Shown piece after piece: positions 20,364 through 28,311 of a stretch of 64,000 nt of DNA. Made by a program: the position numbers and the translations under genes. The stretch lies in NCBI RefSeq assembly GCF_000151665.1, contig NW_013171830.1, forward strand, positions 62,001 through 126,000, read 5' to 3'. Numbering within the stretch: the stretch's first letter is position 1; every line of letters begins with the position of its first letter. The notes under the pieces are model-generated. The model had not been told where the DNA came from. It did no database searches and saw only the letters and a program-made list of their open reading frames with translations. This DNA is from Blastocystis hominis. Lineage: Eukaryota > Sar > Bigyra > Opalinata > Blastocystidae.

Positions 20364-20386
20364 GGAAGCCACGGCTTCCCCGTTTT
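20364..20386. terminator. Hairpin plus T-run between convergent genes
   Basis: GGAAGCC / GGCTTCC with a 2-nt loop is followed by CCGTTTTTT. It lies between the stop of the fibre-like gene and the stop of the convergent unknown gene. It belongs to the hairpin family of the element and also resembles a terminator; termination is inferred. Confidence 0.45.
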
Positions 20387-20779
20387 TTACTTTGTACGAC
20401 TTGGTAACCGTACATGAAACTTGTTAGCCTTGGCAGCCTCCATGTTCCACTTGGTCAACTCGTTCTGGTCATAGGCAACACCATCGATATAAATATCAAT
20501 CGTGCCATTAATCACAGACACACGATGACCATTGATATCATAGATCTCATTGTTAGGATCGTGCAATACATCAAACTGAGGATGACATTTGGAGTACTTG
20601 TCCTCATGGCATGCTTTCTCGAGAAGTCGTCCAATGTCAGGTGAATAGAACGATACATAAGGGGGATCATACTCCTCGTGATAACCTGCACCCTGTGGAT
20701 CTTCGACGAACGAGTTGATCATGTTATGCACGTATTGTCGTGCAATCTCTCTTCGCTCTTCAGTCATCCATAAATTCAT
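20387..20779 (-). CDS. Unknown 130-aa Polinton protein
   Basis: ATG 20779 to TAA 20387-20389. The N-terminal half is helical and charged (MTEERREIARQYVHNMINSF) and the C-terminal half strand-rich (IYDINGHRVSVINGTIDIYIDG). No membrane segment, signal peptide or recognised domain. It is convergent with the fibre-like gene. TTTTCACTTTG lies 24 nt downstream of its stop on its own strand, supporting a real transcript end. Confidence 0.6.
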   Translation of the reverse strand: MNLWMTEERREIARQYVHNMINSFVEDPQGAGYHEEYDPPYVSFYSPDIGRLLEKACHEDKYSKCHPQFDVLHDPNNEIYDINGHRVSVINGTIDIYIDGVAYDQNELTKWNMEAAKANKFHVRLPSRTK

Positions 20780-20796
20780 TTCTATTTATGAATACA

Positions 20797-20988
20797 TTAT
20801 TTCACTTTAATCTCTGTTGGACTGATCGATATGTCGCTTCCACTGTCGTCACTTGATTCATTCTTCTCGTTATACACGCACAGGCAGTGACATCTGTCCT
20901 TGCATTTCGAGTCAATAACCAGTTTGTGGTTCTTCCTCTTATTCATCCATTTCCATATCCCTTTCAACCATTGAATAAAGCGGTTCAT
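20797..20988 (-). CDS. Small Cys/Ser-rich Polinton protein (63 aa)
   Basis: ATG 20988 is divergent from the integrase start two bases away (20991). The product has an aromatic, basic N-terminus (MNRFIQWLKGIWKWMNKRKNH), a CKDRCHCLC cluster that could bind a metal, and an acidic serine-rich tail. Amphipathic character suggests membrane or nucleic-acid contact; function unknown. The almost zero spacing to the integrase gene implies a shared bidirectional promoter or transcripts with minimal leaders. Confidence 0.5.
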   Translation of the reverse strand: MNRFIQWLKGIWKWMNKRKNHKLVIDSKCKDRCHCLCVYNEKNESSDDSGSDISISPTEIKVK

Positions 20989-20990
20989 TT

Positions 20991-21977
20991 ATGAATGAGA
21001 TCAAGGAACTACGCAAGCCAGCAAAACGAAGAGGCGCCACTCGAGTGATCATCAGTGGATTCAAACGAAACATATACTTCATCGATCTTATCGATTTCTC
21101 TTCAAAACAAGACAAATGGATACAGGAAGTGTTGGGCAGTCAGAAGTCCACAGGATTCCATAGGAATCGTGGATACAAGTATGTCCTTGTATGTATTGAT
21201 GGATATTCGAAATACCTGATGGCTCGGCGATTGAAAAGCAAGAGTGCTACAGAAGTCACGCATGCAATGAAGGATATCATTCAAACATACGGACCACCAA
21301 AGCATATTTGCTCGGATCGAGGTACCGAGTTCACCAATGCGATCTTTCGTACCAACATCTTGAATAAGTATGACATCAACATGTATCACATGGATTCAGC
21401 GAATAAAGCAGTACTAGCCGAACGAGCAATTCGAGATATCAAGGAAGACATCATGGTTCCATTCAATCAATCGAAAGGTGTATGGTTCGACTTGATCGAT
21501 GGTGCAGTTCGTCGACACAATGCAAGGAAGAACAGAGACATCGGATATACACCCAATGACATTTGGAACAACGATATCTTGTACACGGAGAAAACAGAGC
21601 CACCCAACATGACAGCAAAGGACACAACACCTCAATTCGATGTTGGTGATTATGTTGGAGTGACACGAAGACCTCGCATTCTGGAAAAACGATCATTGAC
21701 GATCAAATGGTCTCAGGACTTGGTTGAAGTGGTTGATATTGACGATCACATCATGCCATTGATGTACGAAGTGAAAGATGGAAACAATCGCACCCAAAAG
21801 TGCTATCACTGGGAACTGCTGGCAAGCAAATGTAAACCACAACCAGCACCGCCTGTCACTCGATCCAAGAGTCGAAAGGAACCCAATGTATTGAGAGAGG
21901 CAGCAAGATCACATCGACCTGTTACGAGCACCCAGAAGAAGAAACAACCTCGCTCAGGTGTTCGAAAACGATCGTGA
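20991..21977 (+). CDS. INT: DDE integrase of the retroviral (rve) superfamily
   Basis: 328 residues from ATG 20991. The catalytic triad is recognisable: Asp32 in YFIDLIDFSS, Asp109 in CSDRGTEF and Glu144 in VLAERAIRDIK, giving the DDxxE spacing of rve integrases. A short basic N-terminus (ELRKPAKRRGATRV) replaces a zinc finger. An SH3-like C-terminal region (VGDYVGVTRRPRILEK ... YHWELLASK) and a basic tail follow. It would insert the excised linear element into host DNA at short staggered cuts. The triad is intact, so integration competence is not obviously lost. The last 56 nt overlap the end of the convergent gene at 21922-22545. Confidence 0.95.
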   Translation: MNEIKELRKPAKRRGATRVIISGFKRNIYFIDLIDFSSKQDKWIQEVLGSQKSTGFHRNRGYKYVLVCIDGYSKYLMARRLKSKSATEVTHAMKDIIQTYGPPKHICSDRGTEFTNAIFRTNILNKYDINMYHMDSANKAVLAERAIRDIKEDIMVPFNQSKGVWFDLIDGAVRRHNARKNRDIGYTPNDIWNNDILYTEKTEPPNMTAKDTTPQFDVGDYVGVTRRPRILEKRSLTIKWSQDLVEVVDIDDHIMPLMYEVKDGNNRTQKCYHWELLASKCKPQPAPPVTRSKSRKEPNVLREAARSHRPVTSTQKKKQPRSGVRKRS

Positions 21978-22545
21978 TTCTCTTTACACCACCTAGAAGC
22001 ATGATAGGAAGATTCGAATACGTACGAAGGACAGGAGAGGTACCAACATTTACAACAGCATAACCAGTATGAGATACAAGACTATTCAATGTATCGATGT
22101 ACGGTCTGTCTAGGATAGGCGTATTGTCAAACGTGACTAGCACTCGATAACCCTTTTCAACCACCGATTCGATTGAGTCGCAATCGTTGAACACGTCGTA
22201 GGGGGAGGCATGGCCTCCCCCGGGGGAAGTAGAGCTTCCCCCATTGTCGGGAAGGTACGTTATGACATTCGTGGTCACCAGGTACGATCCGGACGGCATA
22301 GGCGGCATACCATCACCACCCCACTCGCCATTGAATGATTCGGTAGCTTCTGGTGTGTACTCGAAGACAAATGCTTCGTTCGCTTTCACGATGCATGAAG
22401 CACTGCCCCACGAATACTGAGGAACGCCATCCACGGTCTCTCGAATTAGCACATGATGACCGTCCTTCTCTAGCATGTTGATGAGCATGTTGTCGAGCTT
22501 CTTGAACGTGTAATTGTTTCTATTGCTGCTGAAGATGTACGACAT
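21922..22545 (-). CDS. Unknown 207-aa Polinton protein with an in-frame hairpin insertion
   Basis: ATG 22545 directly follows the TAA of the upstream gene (TAAATG). The product is strand-rich with N-terminal MSYIFSSNRNNYTFKKLDNML and no recognised domain. A double hairpin (22201-22242) lies inside the gene in frame and encodes the Gly/Ser-rich insert GGSSTSPGGGHAS. The 3' end overlaps the integrase gene antisense by 56 nt. Coupling to the preceding gene suggests a shared function, perhaps virion structure. Function unknown. Confidence 0.6.
   Translation of the reverse strand: MSYIFSSNRNNYTFKKLDNMLINMLEKDGHHVLIRETVDGVPQYSWGSASCIVKANEAFVFEYTPEATESFNGEWGGDGMPPMPSGSYLVTTNVITYLPDNGGSSTSPGGGHASPYDVFNDCDSIESVVEKGYRVLVTFDNTPILDRPYIDTLNSLVSHTGYAVVNVGTSPVLRTYSNLPIMLLGGVKRITIVFEHLSEVVSSSGCS
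22201..22242. repeat. Tandem double hairpin inside a coding region
   Basis: GGGGGAGGC / GCCTCCCCC, then GGGGGAAG / CTTCCCCC, 3-5-nt loops, joined by CCCCCGGGGG. It has the same design as the intergenic copies but preserves the reading frame of the gene at 21922-22545. Confidence 0.85.
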
Positions 22546-23148
22546 TTACTTATTTACTTTGGGGGAGACGATGTCTCCCCGGGGCAACACAGTTGCCCCC
22601 GTTTGTCGCTGATATGCACGAACGTACACACCCTTCAGACACACGCCATCATCGATGAACAAATCGGACAACTCGGGAGGCACTTCATCATCCGCCACCT
22701 TGTAGACCACGCGCACATAGTAGTTGGAGAAGAAGTAAACAGCACGATTCTCGGTCATTACACCGATGATGTGAGGAGGCAGTGAGTTGGGGGCACTGCG
22801 TGCCACGGGAGCAACTTCGTTGCTCCCTACATCATTCCTCCAAAACACATTTAGAGGCACACCGAGCAGACCATTGGATTCCAATTGAGGCAATAGATAT
22901 TCCTATTCATCCTCGGTAAACAAGGGCGGACGAGTTTCATCCAGAGTCATCTCCATGCAATCATAGTCGTGCAGGATCAAACCACAGTTCACATTCGATT
23001 GCGGGGTGCGAACACTGAAGCCGAATAGACGCTCGGAATTGATCGGATACTTGGTATGAATGATGATATCGGCGAGTTCGATATTCTCGTCCTCACAAGT
23101 GCGTACCAGGGAAGACCATGTGTTGTTCTCTGTTTTCTTGTACTTCAT
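22546..23148 (-). CDS. Unknown Polinton protein interrupted by in-frame TAG at 22903-22905
   Basis: ATG 23148 opens an 81-codon frame (MKYKKTENNTWSSLVRT) ending at TAG; the same frame continues for over 110 codons to TAA 22546-22548. The downstream part has no ATG near its start, so it cannot be an independent gene with a normal start. Both parts have similar composition (strand-rich, acidic). Two hairpin units are inserted in frame: 22807-22827 (encoding the SNEVAP segment) and 22562-22599 near the end. No microintron with the right length and phase spans the TAG. Function unknown; a product of about 200 residues would be expected if the stop is bypassed. Confidence 0.55.
22562..22599. repeat. 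Tandem double hairpin at a gene 3' end
   Basis: GGGGAGAC / GTCTCCCC (22562-22580) and GGGGCAAC / GTTGCCCC (22581-22599), both with 3-nt loops, joined by CCCCGGGG. Confidence 0.85.
22807..22827. repeat. Single hairpin inside a coding region
   Basis: GGGAGCAAC / GTTGCTCCC with loop TTC, identical to the unit at 15614-15634. It lies in frame in the gene at 22546-23148. Confidence 0.85.
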
Positions 23149-23621
23149 TTAGGAAGGGGATAACGAGGATTAAAAGGGAAATATATATAAATATAAATGG
23201 ACAGACCTACTCACACATTGAACCCAATACAGGACGAGAAATTCAAATCAACGGAGTTCGCTTCTGGAACCTTCTCAAGCATGGATTCAAGTACGACGAG
23301 AAATTGAATCGCTTGTACGACAAACCATTACCACCGGATACGACGAAGTACGTTCCCAAGTCGAGAATGCTTTCTCCCAGCAATCGCTCCATGATTATTG
23401 GTGGCACGGCATACTACGAGTTACTCCGTGAAAACTATAGACCACGAGATGGCAAATGGGTGAAGATGACCAAAGAACAAGCCAAAGCATACGATAATGA
23501 TCCAGACATCAACAAGATATTCGCAAACGACGATTCAGACGATTCGTCGTCCGAGTCTGAGTATGTCGACATCGATGAATTCGAATATGACGAAGATGGC
23601 CATGCGATTTTCCCATTCTAG
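23118..23621 (+). CDS. 2-cysteine-adaptor-like (TGR motif) protein, probably frameshifted at its start
   Basis: The open frame has its only upstream ATG at 23118, inside the divergent gene. The expected start, ATG 23197 directly after TATATATAAATATAA, is one frame off: it opens only about 40 codons. The main frame contains PNTGREIQINGVRFWNLL and a second related unit (RSMIIGGTAYYELLRENY), then an acidic Ser/Asp tail. The unit resembles the NPxTGRxI motif of the 2-cysteine adaptor domain of large DNA virus proteins and matches the N-terminus of the polymerase gene 80 nt downstream (NPETGRKIKVGSQIWKRL). A single-base indel within the first codons is the simplest explanation. Role unknown; perhaps an adaptor acting with the polymerase. 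Confidence 0.5.
   Translation: MCCSLFSCTSFRKGITRIKREIYININGQTYSHIEPNTGREIQINGVRFWNLLKHGFKYDEKLNRLYDKPLPPDTTKYVPKSRMLSPSNRSMIIGGTAYYELLRENYRPRDGKWVKMTKEQAKAYDNDPDINKIFANDDSDDSSSESEYVDIDEFEYDEDGHAIFPF
23181..23196 (+). promoter_or_regulatory. TATA-like promoter upstream of the adaptor gene
   Basis: ATATATATAAATATAA runs directly into ATG 23197. A near-identical TATATATAA precedes the polymerase ATG (23692-23700), suggesting a shared early promoter with almost no leader. Confidence 0.5.
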
Positions 23622-23691
23622 GCTGGAAATTCCATAACTATTTTCCAAGTCACACCATTTTCACTTTGGTCACTTAAAGAATTTGTCGCCT

Positions 23692-23700
23692 ATATATAAA
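23692..23700 (+). promoter_or_regulatory. TATA-like promoter upstream of polB
   Basis: CTATATATAA ends at the A of the ATG. It supports the choice of start and pairs with the similar element before the adaptor gene. Confidence 0.5.
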
Positions 23701-26700
23701 TGGATTCTTTTCGCGACGAATATACTATCAACCCTGAGACTGGACGAAAGATTAAGGTTGGGAGTCAAATCTGGAAACGATTAGCAGCCAAGTACTATAT
23801 GATCGATGGGAAGTTCACCGATCAGACCATTCCTGATTCACGAGCGTATCTGTCGAACAAGGTATTCGGGCTGAAACAAGTAACACCTAACAGACGAGTG
23901 ACACATAGGCGCGTCAGTGATCCCAAAGGAGAGCATAAGTATCTGATTGTTGGAAGCAAGACATGGAATGAGCGATTTCTTGAGTATGAATGGAATGGAC
24001 ATGAATTCGGTGACAAGCGAGGTCGTCCGTTGCCTGAGTTCATGAACACGGTGGAGAAGAGACGTGAAGCACGTCACAACAAGTTCTTCGCTCGGTTCGA
24101 TCGCAAAGTGGCCGAAGGACGCTTGTCGGATGTGATCAACTCGTCACTCGGGTATGCACTCACGTACTATCACACCGTGGAAGGAGACATGTACAAGGAA
24201 TGGATGAATGAGAAGCGCACCAAGAAGGACTTCCGACTCAATAACTATGATGATAATAGACTGTGGGTTCGACTACCGGATGGAAAGAGGGAGGAGGAAG
24301 TAGAACCAATCAACCTCGTATTCGATGAAAGCGAGGAGTTCAATGAGATCGTGAAGAAGTTTATCATGACTGGTATGCGCGAGTACAACCAGTGTTTCGT
24401 CACCATCATGGCATACAACCTCATGTTGACACATGACGGAGATCCCAAGATACTCAACCTCACCGATGATCGATTGGGACACCTCCGCATCGTTCGCCGA
24501 GATCGTATCGATGAGTGGATCAAGGACTACCTGAAGTGGTACCGAAATGGTGTAGAGGAACAAGAGACAGAGGGAAGTGGGTTCGCGTACCATGGGTGGA
24601 TCGGCTTCCATGTTGAGATGTTCCCACTACGGACATTCGTGGGCTACAAGCACCACACACCTTTTATCATTGGACAGACGGCGGTCAACCCGAATATCAA
24701 TGACAACCGGTGTCTGCAACGGTGTCTCATTCTGGCAAGTGAAGGCGGGCACAAGATTATTGCAAATCGCAAGATGGGCGATGCGAGTGTGTACAACAAG
24801 TGGTGGAAGCAACCCGACAAGAACAAGGTATTCGGAGTGACCATTCACGAGGTGGAGGAGGCGATGAACATTCGCGACAATGCGCCCTTCAACGCGAGTG
24901 AAGAGAATTTTGCGAGATTGGAAGAACTGTTGAAAGTCTCTCTCAACGTATTCGAGGTCACACTCTTGCCTGGATACGATGACAACTCCGAGGATAAATA
25001 CGATCTATTCACGTGTTATCAAGTGTACAAGCCGAAAAGGAAGGGTGGATGTGGGGAGCAACGAAGTTGCTCCCGGGGCAACGAAGTTGCCCCATGTGTG
25101 TCGCTTTGCATCGTGAATGATACACGGGAGGGGGAAGAAATTCCCAAGCATTTCTTGTACATCAAGGACTTGAATGATTTCAAACATCGCATCTTTCGTC
25201 AGAGTGATGTGAAGAATAGACATACAGCAAGAAACGTGAAGTGCAGGTTTTGTGACGACTTCTTCGGCTCTCGCAAAGCCGTTCATGCTCACGAAGTACA
25301 AGTACATCGTGAACTCGTCAATGAAAGCGAAGAGTACGACTTGGCGAACGAGGAAACTCGGTTGCGATTCACCAACCAGAGATACGAAATGCCAGCACCG
25401 GTCGTCGTGTACGCTGACTTCGAGTCGGCCATTAAAGACAAGAACAGACACAAGCCGATCATGTTATCCTGTCTAGCCGTGTCACGCATCCCTGCCATTG
25501 ATACGCAGCTACGAGTCTTCCATGCACCACACGAAAGCGAAGAAGATCTTTGTCCTTTCATGGACTATCTCGTGCAATTGCAAGGGAGTGTGAAAACATA
25601 TCTATTCGATGAATTGCCATTGGAGAGCACATCGAAGGTCGAGAAGGACTTTCGTTCAACAACCGTGTGTCCCTTCTGCCACAAGAAACTGGAGGACGAC
25701 AAGGTACGTCATCATGCACATGTGGCAGGTGAATACACCACAGGAAAGGGAGAAGTACGCCATTTCGAAGCCGGACAGTACATCTGCACCTGTTGCACCA
25801 AGTGTAACCTACAACTCTCATTCAACAAGAAGAACTATCGATTGCCAGTTTACTTCCACAATGGATCGCACTATGATTTCACATTCATCATGAAGCTCAT
25901 CGCGACGATGCCTGGTGGGAATCTCGAAGTCATTCCAACCACTGAAGACAAGGAAATGCAGATTGAGTACAATGGTATTCAATTCAAGGACTCGTTGAAG
26001 CTCATCAGCAGTTCACTGCGTTCCATCGTTGCACAGACACTTGGAGGCAACTTGGACCTCTATGTGCACACCAAACAACAACTACGCAAGTACTGCGAGT
26101 CTCGAGGCAAGCAATGGAGTGACGAGTACATCGATTTGTTGACTCGGAAAGAACCCATGTTCTACAGTCTCATCAAATCATACGAGACAATGAACAATAC
26201 AGCCATTCCTTCTCGCGAGCAATGCATTGATGATATGAAGGGAGAGATGATGCCACAAGACGAATATGATCACATGGTGAAGCTGTGGAAGACCTTCGAT
26301 ATCAAGACATGGGGTGAATACTACGAATTGTACAATGTACTCGATGTGACTCTCATGGCTGATGCATTCGAACACTTCCGAAACACCACACTGAATGCAT
26401 TCGGTGTTGATCCAATGCATTACATCACAGCACCACAAATGGCATATTCGCTCTTCTTGAAGGTGACAATGGAGGGCGATCATAGTGAGAGTAGCCTCAT
26501 GACCCTCGCAAGGAAATGGGCTCAGTACATCATGCGCATTAACGCGAATGAGGGACTCGCCGAGAAACAACTGGTGAAAGTGTTCTTGAGTCGCATGGGT
26601 GAATTCTATGAGAGCAAGGGCATTCGATTGATGGAGACAAATGATATCGATGACTTCATGCGATTGTTGAAGAACCTGCGAGGAGGTATCACACAGATCG

Positions 26701-28115
26701 TGAAACGACATGCCAAGGTCAACATTGACAACCATGACAACAAGGAGCAAGCAACGTCGTCCCAAGGTATCTACTACCTGGACGCCAACAACCTGTACGG
26801 TGGAGCCATGCATCGAATGATGCCTTATGAATTGGTGGGTGTACCTGAACGACGAGAAGTGATGGAGAAAATCAATCGTGACCCGAATGGGTGGGTTCAA
26901 TCACTCAAGACGTTCGGTAAGTATGGATTCTTCATCGAGTGTGACATCGAGGCACCAGTGGAACTGCAAGACAAGTGCAATGACTTGCCATTCTTTCCCG
27001 TACAGAAGGCAGGCATGTACTCCGATGGAATCAAGAAGTACGCTGAGAAGAACGTCATTGTGGACAAAGTGAAAGAGGTGAATACACCGAAGCTCATCTG
27101 CGATCTTGTGCCTCGTCGCAAATATCTCGTGCATTACTCACTGTTGCAACTGGGCATTCAACAGGGATATCGTGACACGCACATTCACCACATCATTCGA
27201 TTCAAGCAGGCACCGTTCATCTTCGAATATGTGAACATGCTGAGTGAGAAACGAGCCAAATCCAAGACCACTGTGGAGAAGAACCTGTACAAGCTGTTGG
27301 CAAACTCGACCTATGGCAAATTCGTGGAGACTGGGCTGAAACGGATGAAAGTGAAGTTCGCTAACACATGGAATGAACGTGAAGCCATCATTCAGAAGCA
27401 TGGGTACGACATGATCGCCGGGACTACCATGTATTCCGAGAATCTCATCGGCATCAAGCTGAACACATCGGTGCGCAGGGTGGAGAAACCATTCTTCATC
27501 GGGTTTGCCATTCTCGACATGTCCAAGCACGTCATCTACGACTTCTACTACAATGTGCTCAAGAACACATTCGATAACGTGGAGCTGTTGGGTCAGGACA
27601 CGGACTCACTCATCGTGCAACTGCACGATCGCGCTAACATCGTTCACAAGATGTGCGACATGTACAAATCGTTCGACTTCTCGGAATTGGATAACACTAG
27701 CTACTTCTATGGTGAACTCGTGAAGTACTATGAGCATGAAGTGGACAAGAGCAAGTTCCCTTCATTGGACTCGTTCCTCAATTTCTACAAGAAGTTGCCT
27801 GGTCCCATCTTCAAGGACGAGCACAACGGACATCGCATTACAGAGTTCGTGGGACTTAGACCGAAGATGTATTGTTTGGTCGATGAGAAGCATGTGGTAC
27901 ACAATGAAGCAAAGGGAATTCCTCGCAATGTGGTGATCGATGGTGAGAGAATGAAGGTGAAGAACATCGATTTGTACAAGCGTGTCCTCGAGGCAGAGAA
28001 GAAGGAAGATGCAGTGATCGAAGGCAGCTTCAAACGCATCAACAATCAGGCCTTCGATATCAGCACGAAGGAGCAAACCAAGACCCTCATGACGTGCACG
28101 GATAACAAGCGATAA
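23700..28115 (+). CDS. POLB: Protein-primed family B DNA polymerase (pPolB)
   Basis: 1471 codons, uninterrupted. The N-terminus has two TGR/2-cysteine-adaptor-like units. Next comes the Polinton-typical region with a C2H2 finger (CRFCDDFFGSRKAVHAHEVQVH), then exonuclease motifs: VYADFESAI (about residue 569), HNGSHYDFTF (about 720) and YNVLDVTLMADAF. A Cys-rich insert CPFCHKKL...CTCCTKC lies between the first two. Polymerase motifs A (YLDANNLYGG, about 1026), B (LANSTYGKF, about 1200) and C (GQDTDSL, about 1298) are intact. Such enzymes start replication from a terminal protein at the element ends. An in-frame double hairpin (25053-25093) inserts about 14 residues near residue 455, outside the catalytic motifs. 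The gene ends 116 nt before the right inverted repeat. Integrity here contrasts with the interrupted structural genes. Confidence 0.97.
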   Translation: MDSFRDEYTINPETGRKIKVGSQIWKRLAAKYYMIDGKFTDQTIPDSRAYLSNKVFGLKQVTPNRRVTHRRVSDPKGEHKYLIVGSKTWNERFLEYEWNGHEFGDKRGRPLPEFMNTVEKRREARHNKFFARFDRKVAEGRLSDVINSSLGYALTYYHTVEGDMYKEWMNEKRTKKDFRLNNYDDNRLWVRLPDGKREEEVEPINLVFDESEEFNEIVKKFIMTGMREYNQCFVTIMAYNLMLTHDGDPKILNLTDDRLGHLRIVRRDRIDEWIKDYLKWYRNGVEEQETEGSGFAYHGWIGFHVEMFPLRTFVGYKHHTPFIIGQTAVNPNINDNRCLQRCLILASEGGHKIIANRKMGDASVYNKWWKQPDKNKVFGVTIHEVEEAMNIRDNAPFNASEENFARLEELLKVSLNVFEVTLLPGYDDNSEDKYDLFTCYQVYKPKRKGGCGEQRSCSRGNEVAPCVSLCIVNDTREGEEIPKHFLYIKDLNDFKHRIFRQSDVKNRHTARNVKCRFCDDFFGSRKAVHAHEVQVHRELVNESEEYDLANEETRLRFTNQRYEMPAPVVVYADFESAIKDKNRHKPIMLSCLAVSRIPAIDTQLRVFHAPHESEEDLCPFMDYLVQLQGSVKTYLFDELPLESTSKVEKDFRSTTVCPFCHKKLEDDKVRHHAHVAGEYTTGKGEVRHFEAGQYICTCCTKCNLQLSFNKKNYRLPVYFHNGSHYDFTFIMKLIATMPGGNLEVIPTTEDKEMQIEYNGIQFKDSLKLISSSLRSIVAQTLGGNLDLYVHTKQQLRKYCESRGKQWSDEYIDLLTRKEPMFYSLIKSYETMNNTAIPSREQCIDDMKGEMMPQDEYDHMVKLWKTFDIKTWGEYYELYNVLDVTLMADAFEHFRNTTLNAFGVDPMHYITAPQMAYSLFLKVTMEGDHSESSLMTLARKWAQYIMRINANEGLAEKQLVKVFLSRMGEFYESKGIRLMETNDIDDFMRLLKNLRGGITQIVKRHAKVNIDNHDNKEQATSSQGIYYLDANNLYGGAMHRMMPYELVGVPERREVMEKINRDPNGWVQSLKTFGKYGFFIECDIEAPVELQDKCNDLPFFPVQKAGMYSDGIKKYAEKNVIVDKVKEVNTPKLICDLVPRRKYLVHYSLLQLGIQQGYRDTHIHHIIRFKQAPFIFEYVNMLSEKRAKSKTTVEKNLYKLLANSTYGKFVETGLKRMKVKFANTWNEREAIIQKHGYDMIAGTTMYSENLIGIKLNTSVRRVEKPFFIGFAILDMSKHVIYDFYYNVLKNTFDNVELLGQDTDSLIVQLHDRANIVHKMCDMYKSFDFSELDNTSYFYGELVKYYEHEVDKSKFPSLDSFLNFYKKLPGPIFKDEHNGHRITEFVGLRPKMYCLVDEKHVVHNEAKGIPRNVVIDGERMKVKNIDLYKRVLEAEKKEDAVIEGSFKRINNQAFDISTKEQTKTLMTCTDNKR
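25053..25093. repeat. Tandem double hairpin inside polB
   Basis: GGGAGCAAC / GTTGCTCCC and GGGGCAAC / GTTGCCCC, both with GAA loops, joined by CCCGGGG. It encodes a Gly/Cys/Arg/Ser-rich insert (GEQRSCSRGNEVAP) and keeps the frame. The arms equal those at 15614-15634 and 22581-22599. Confidence 0.9.
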
Positions 28116-28230
28116 ATCTTGGACGACAACGTACACACACTTGCGTTTGGACATTACCGATTGAAGGACCTGTAATGCCCCTCTGTAAAGGAAATGTTGT
28201 TTTTTTACTTTGTTTTCTTTATCAAACAGT
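28116..28230. other. Short non-coding right end of the Polinton
   Basis: Between polB and the right inverted repeat. Contains TTTTTACTTTG (28202-28212), one base different from the putative 3'-end signal. Confidence 0.4.
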
Positions 28231-28311
28231 GTATAAAGGGCAGACAATGACTACATTGGCAGAAAAATGCCGAAAAGGTTTTCGCGCTTTATGCGTCATT
28301 TCCCTACTACT
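28231..28311 (-). repeat. Right terminal inverted repeat of the Polinton
   Basis: Inverse of the left terminus (see 7624-7707); its outer end, read inward, is AAGTAGTAGGGAAATGACG. The next base begins repeat copy B, with no 5-6-bp target-site duplication visible. Confidence 0.9.

Larger units (their letters stand above)
7624..28311. mobile_element. Polinton/Maverick-type virus-like element, 20.7 kb
   Basis: Bounded by imperfect terminal inverted repeats of about 80 bp. Between them lie a protein-primed family B DNA polymerase, a retroviral-type integrase, an FtsK/HerA packaging ATPase, an adenain-like protease, a probable major capsid protein, a cluster of structural proteins and a fibre-like protein. 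That combination defines Polintons, which are integrating DNA viruses. The left arm (7.7-15.6 kb) is transcribed rightward, the ATPase-MCP block (15.6-18.9 kb) leftward, and the right part is mixed with polB rightward at the end. No host-type TGTTTGTT element was noticed inside it. Several reading frames are interrupted by single stops or shifts, so this copy may be recently inactivated or may use recoding. Confidence 0.95.

Noticed and set aside
20364-20386. Bacterial rho-independent terminator
   Set aside because: Hairpin plus T-run has the right look, but the context is eukaryotic/viral and the hairpin belongs to the repeated hairpin family of the element; kept only as a low-confidence terminator.
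7779-22905. In-frame TAGs of the Polinton explained as 3' ends of host-type microintrons
   Set aside because: Possible GT...TAG segments are 27, 39 or 71 nt, or have the wrong phase (29 nt at 22905), and splicing at 10251 and 11296 would remove residues needed for the conserved spacing of the domain.
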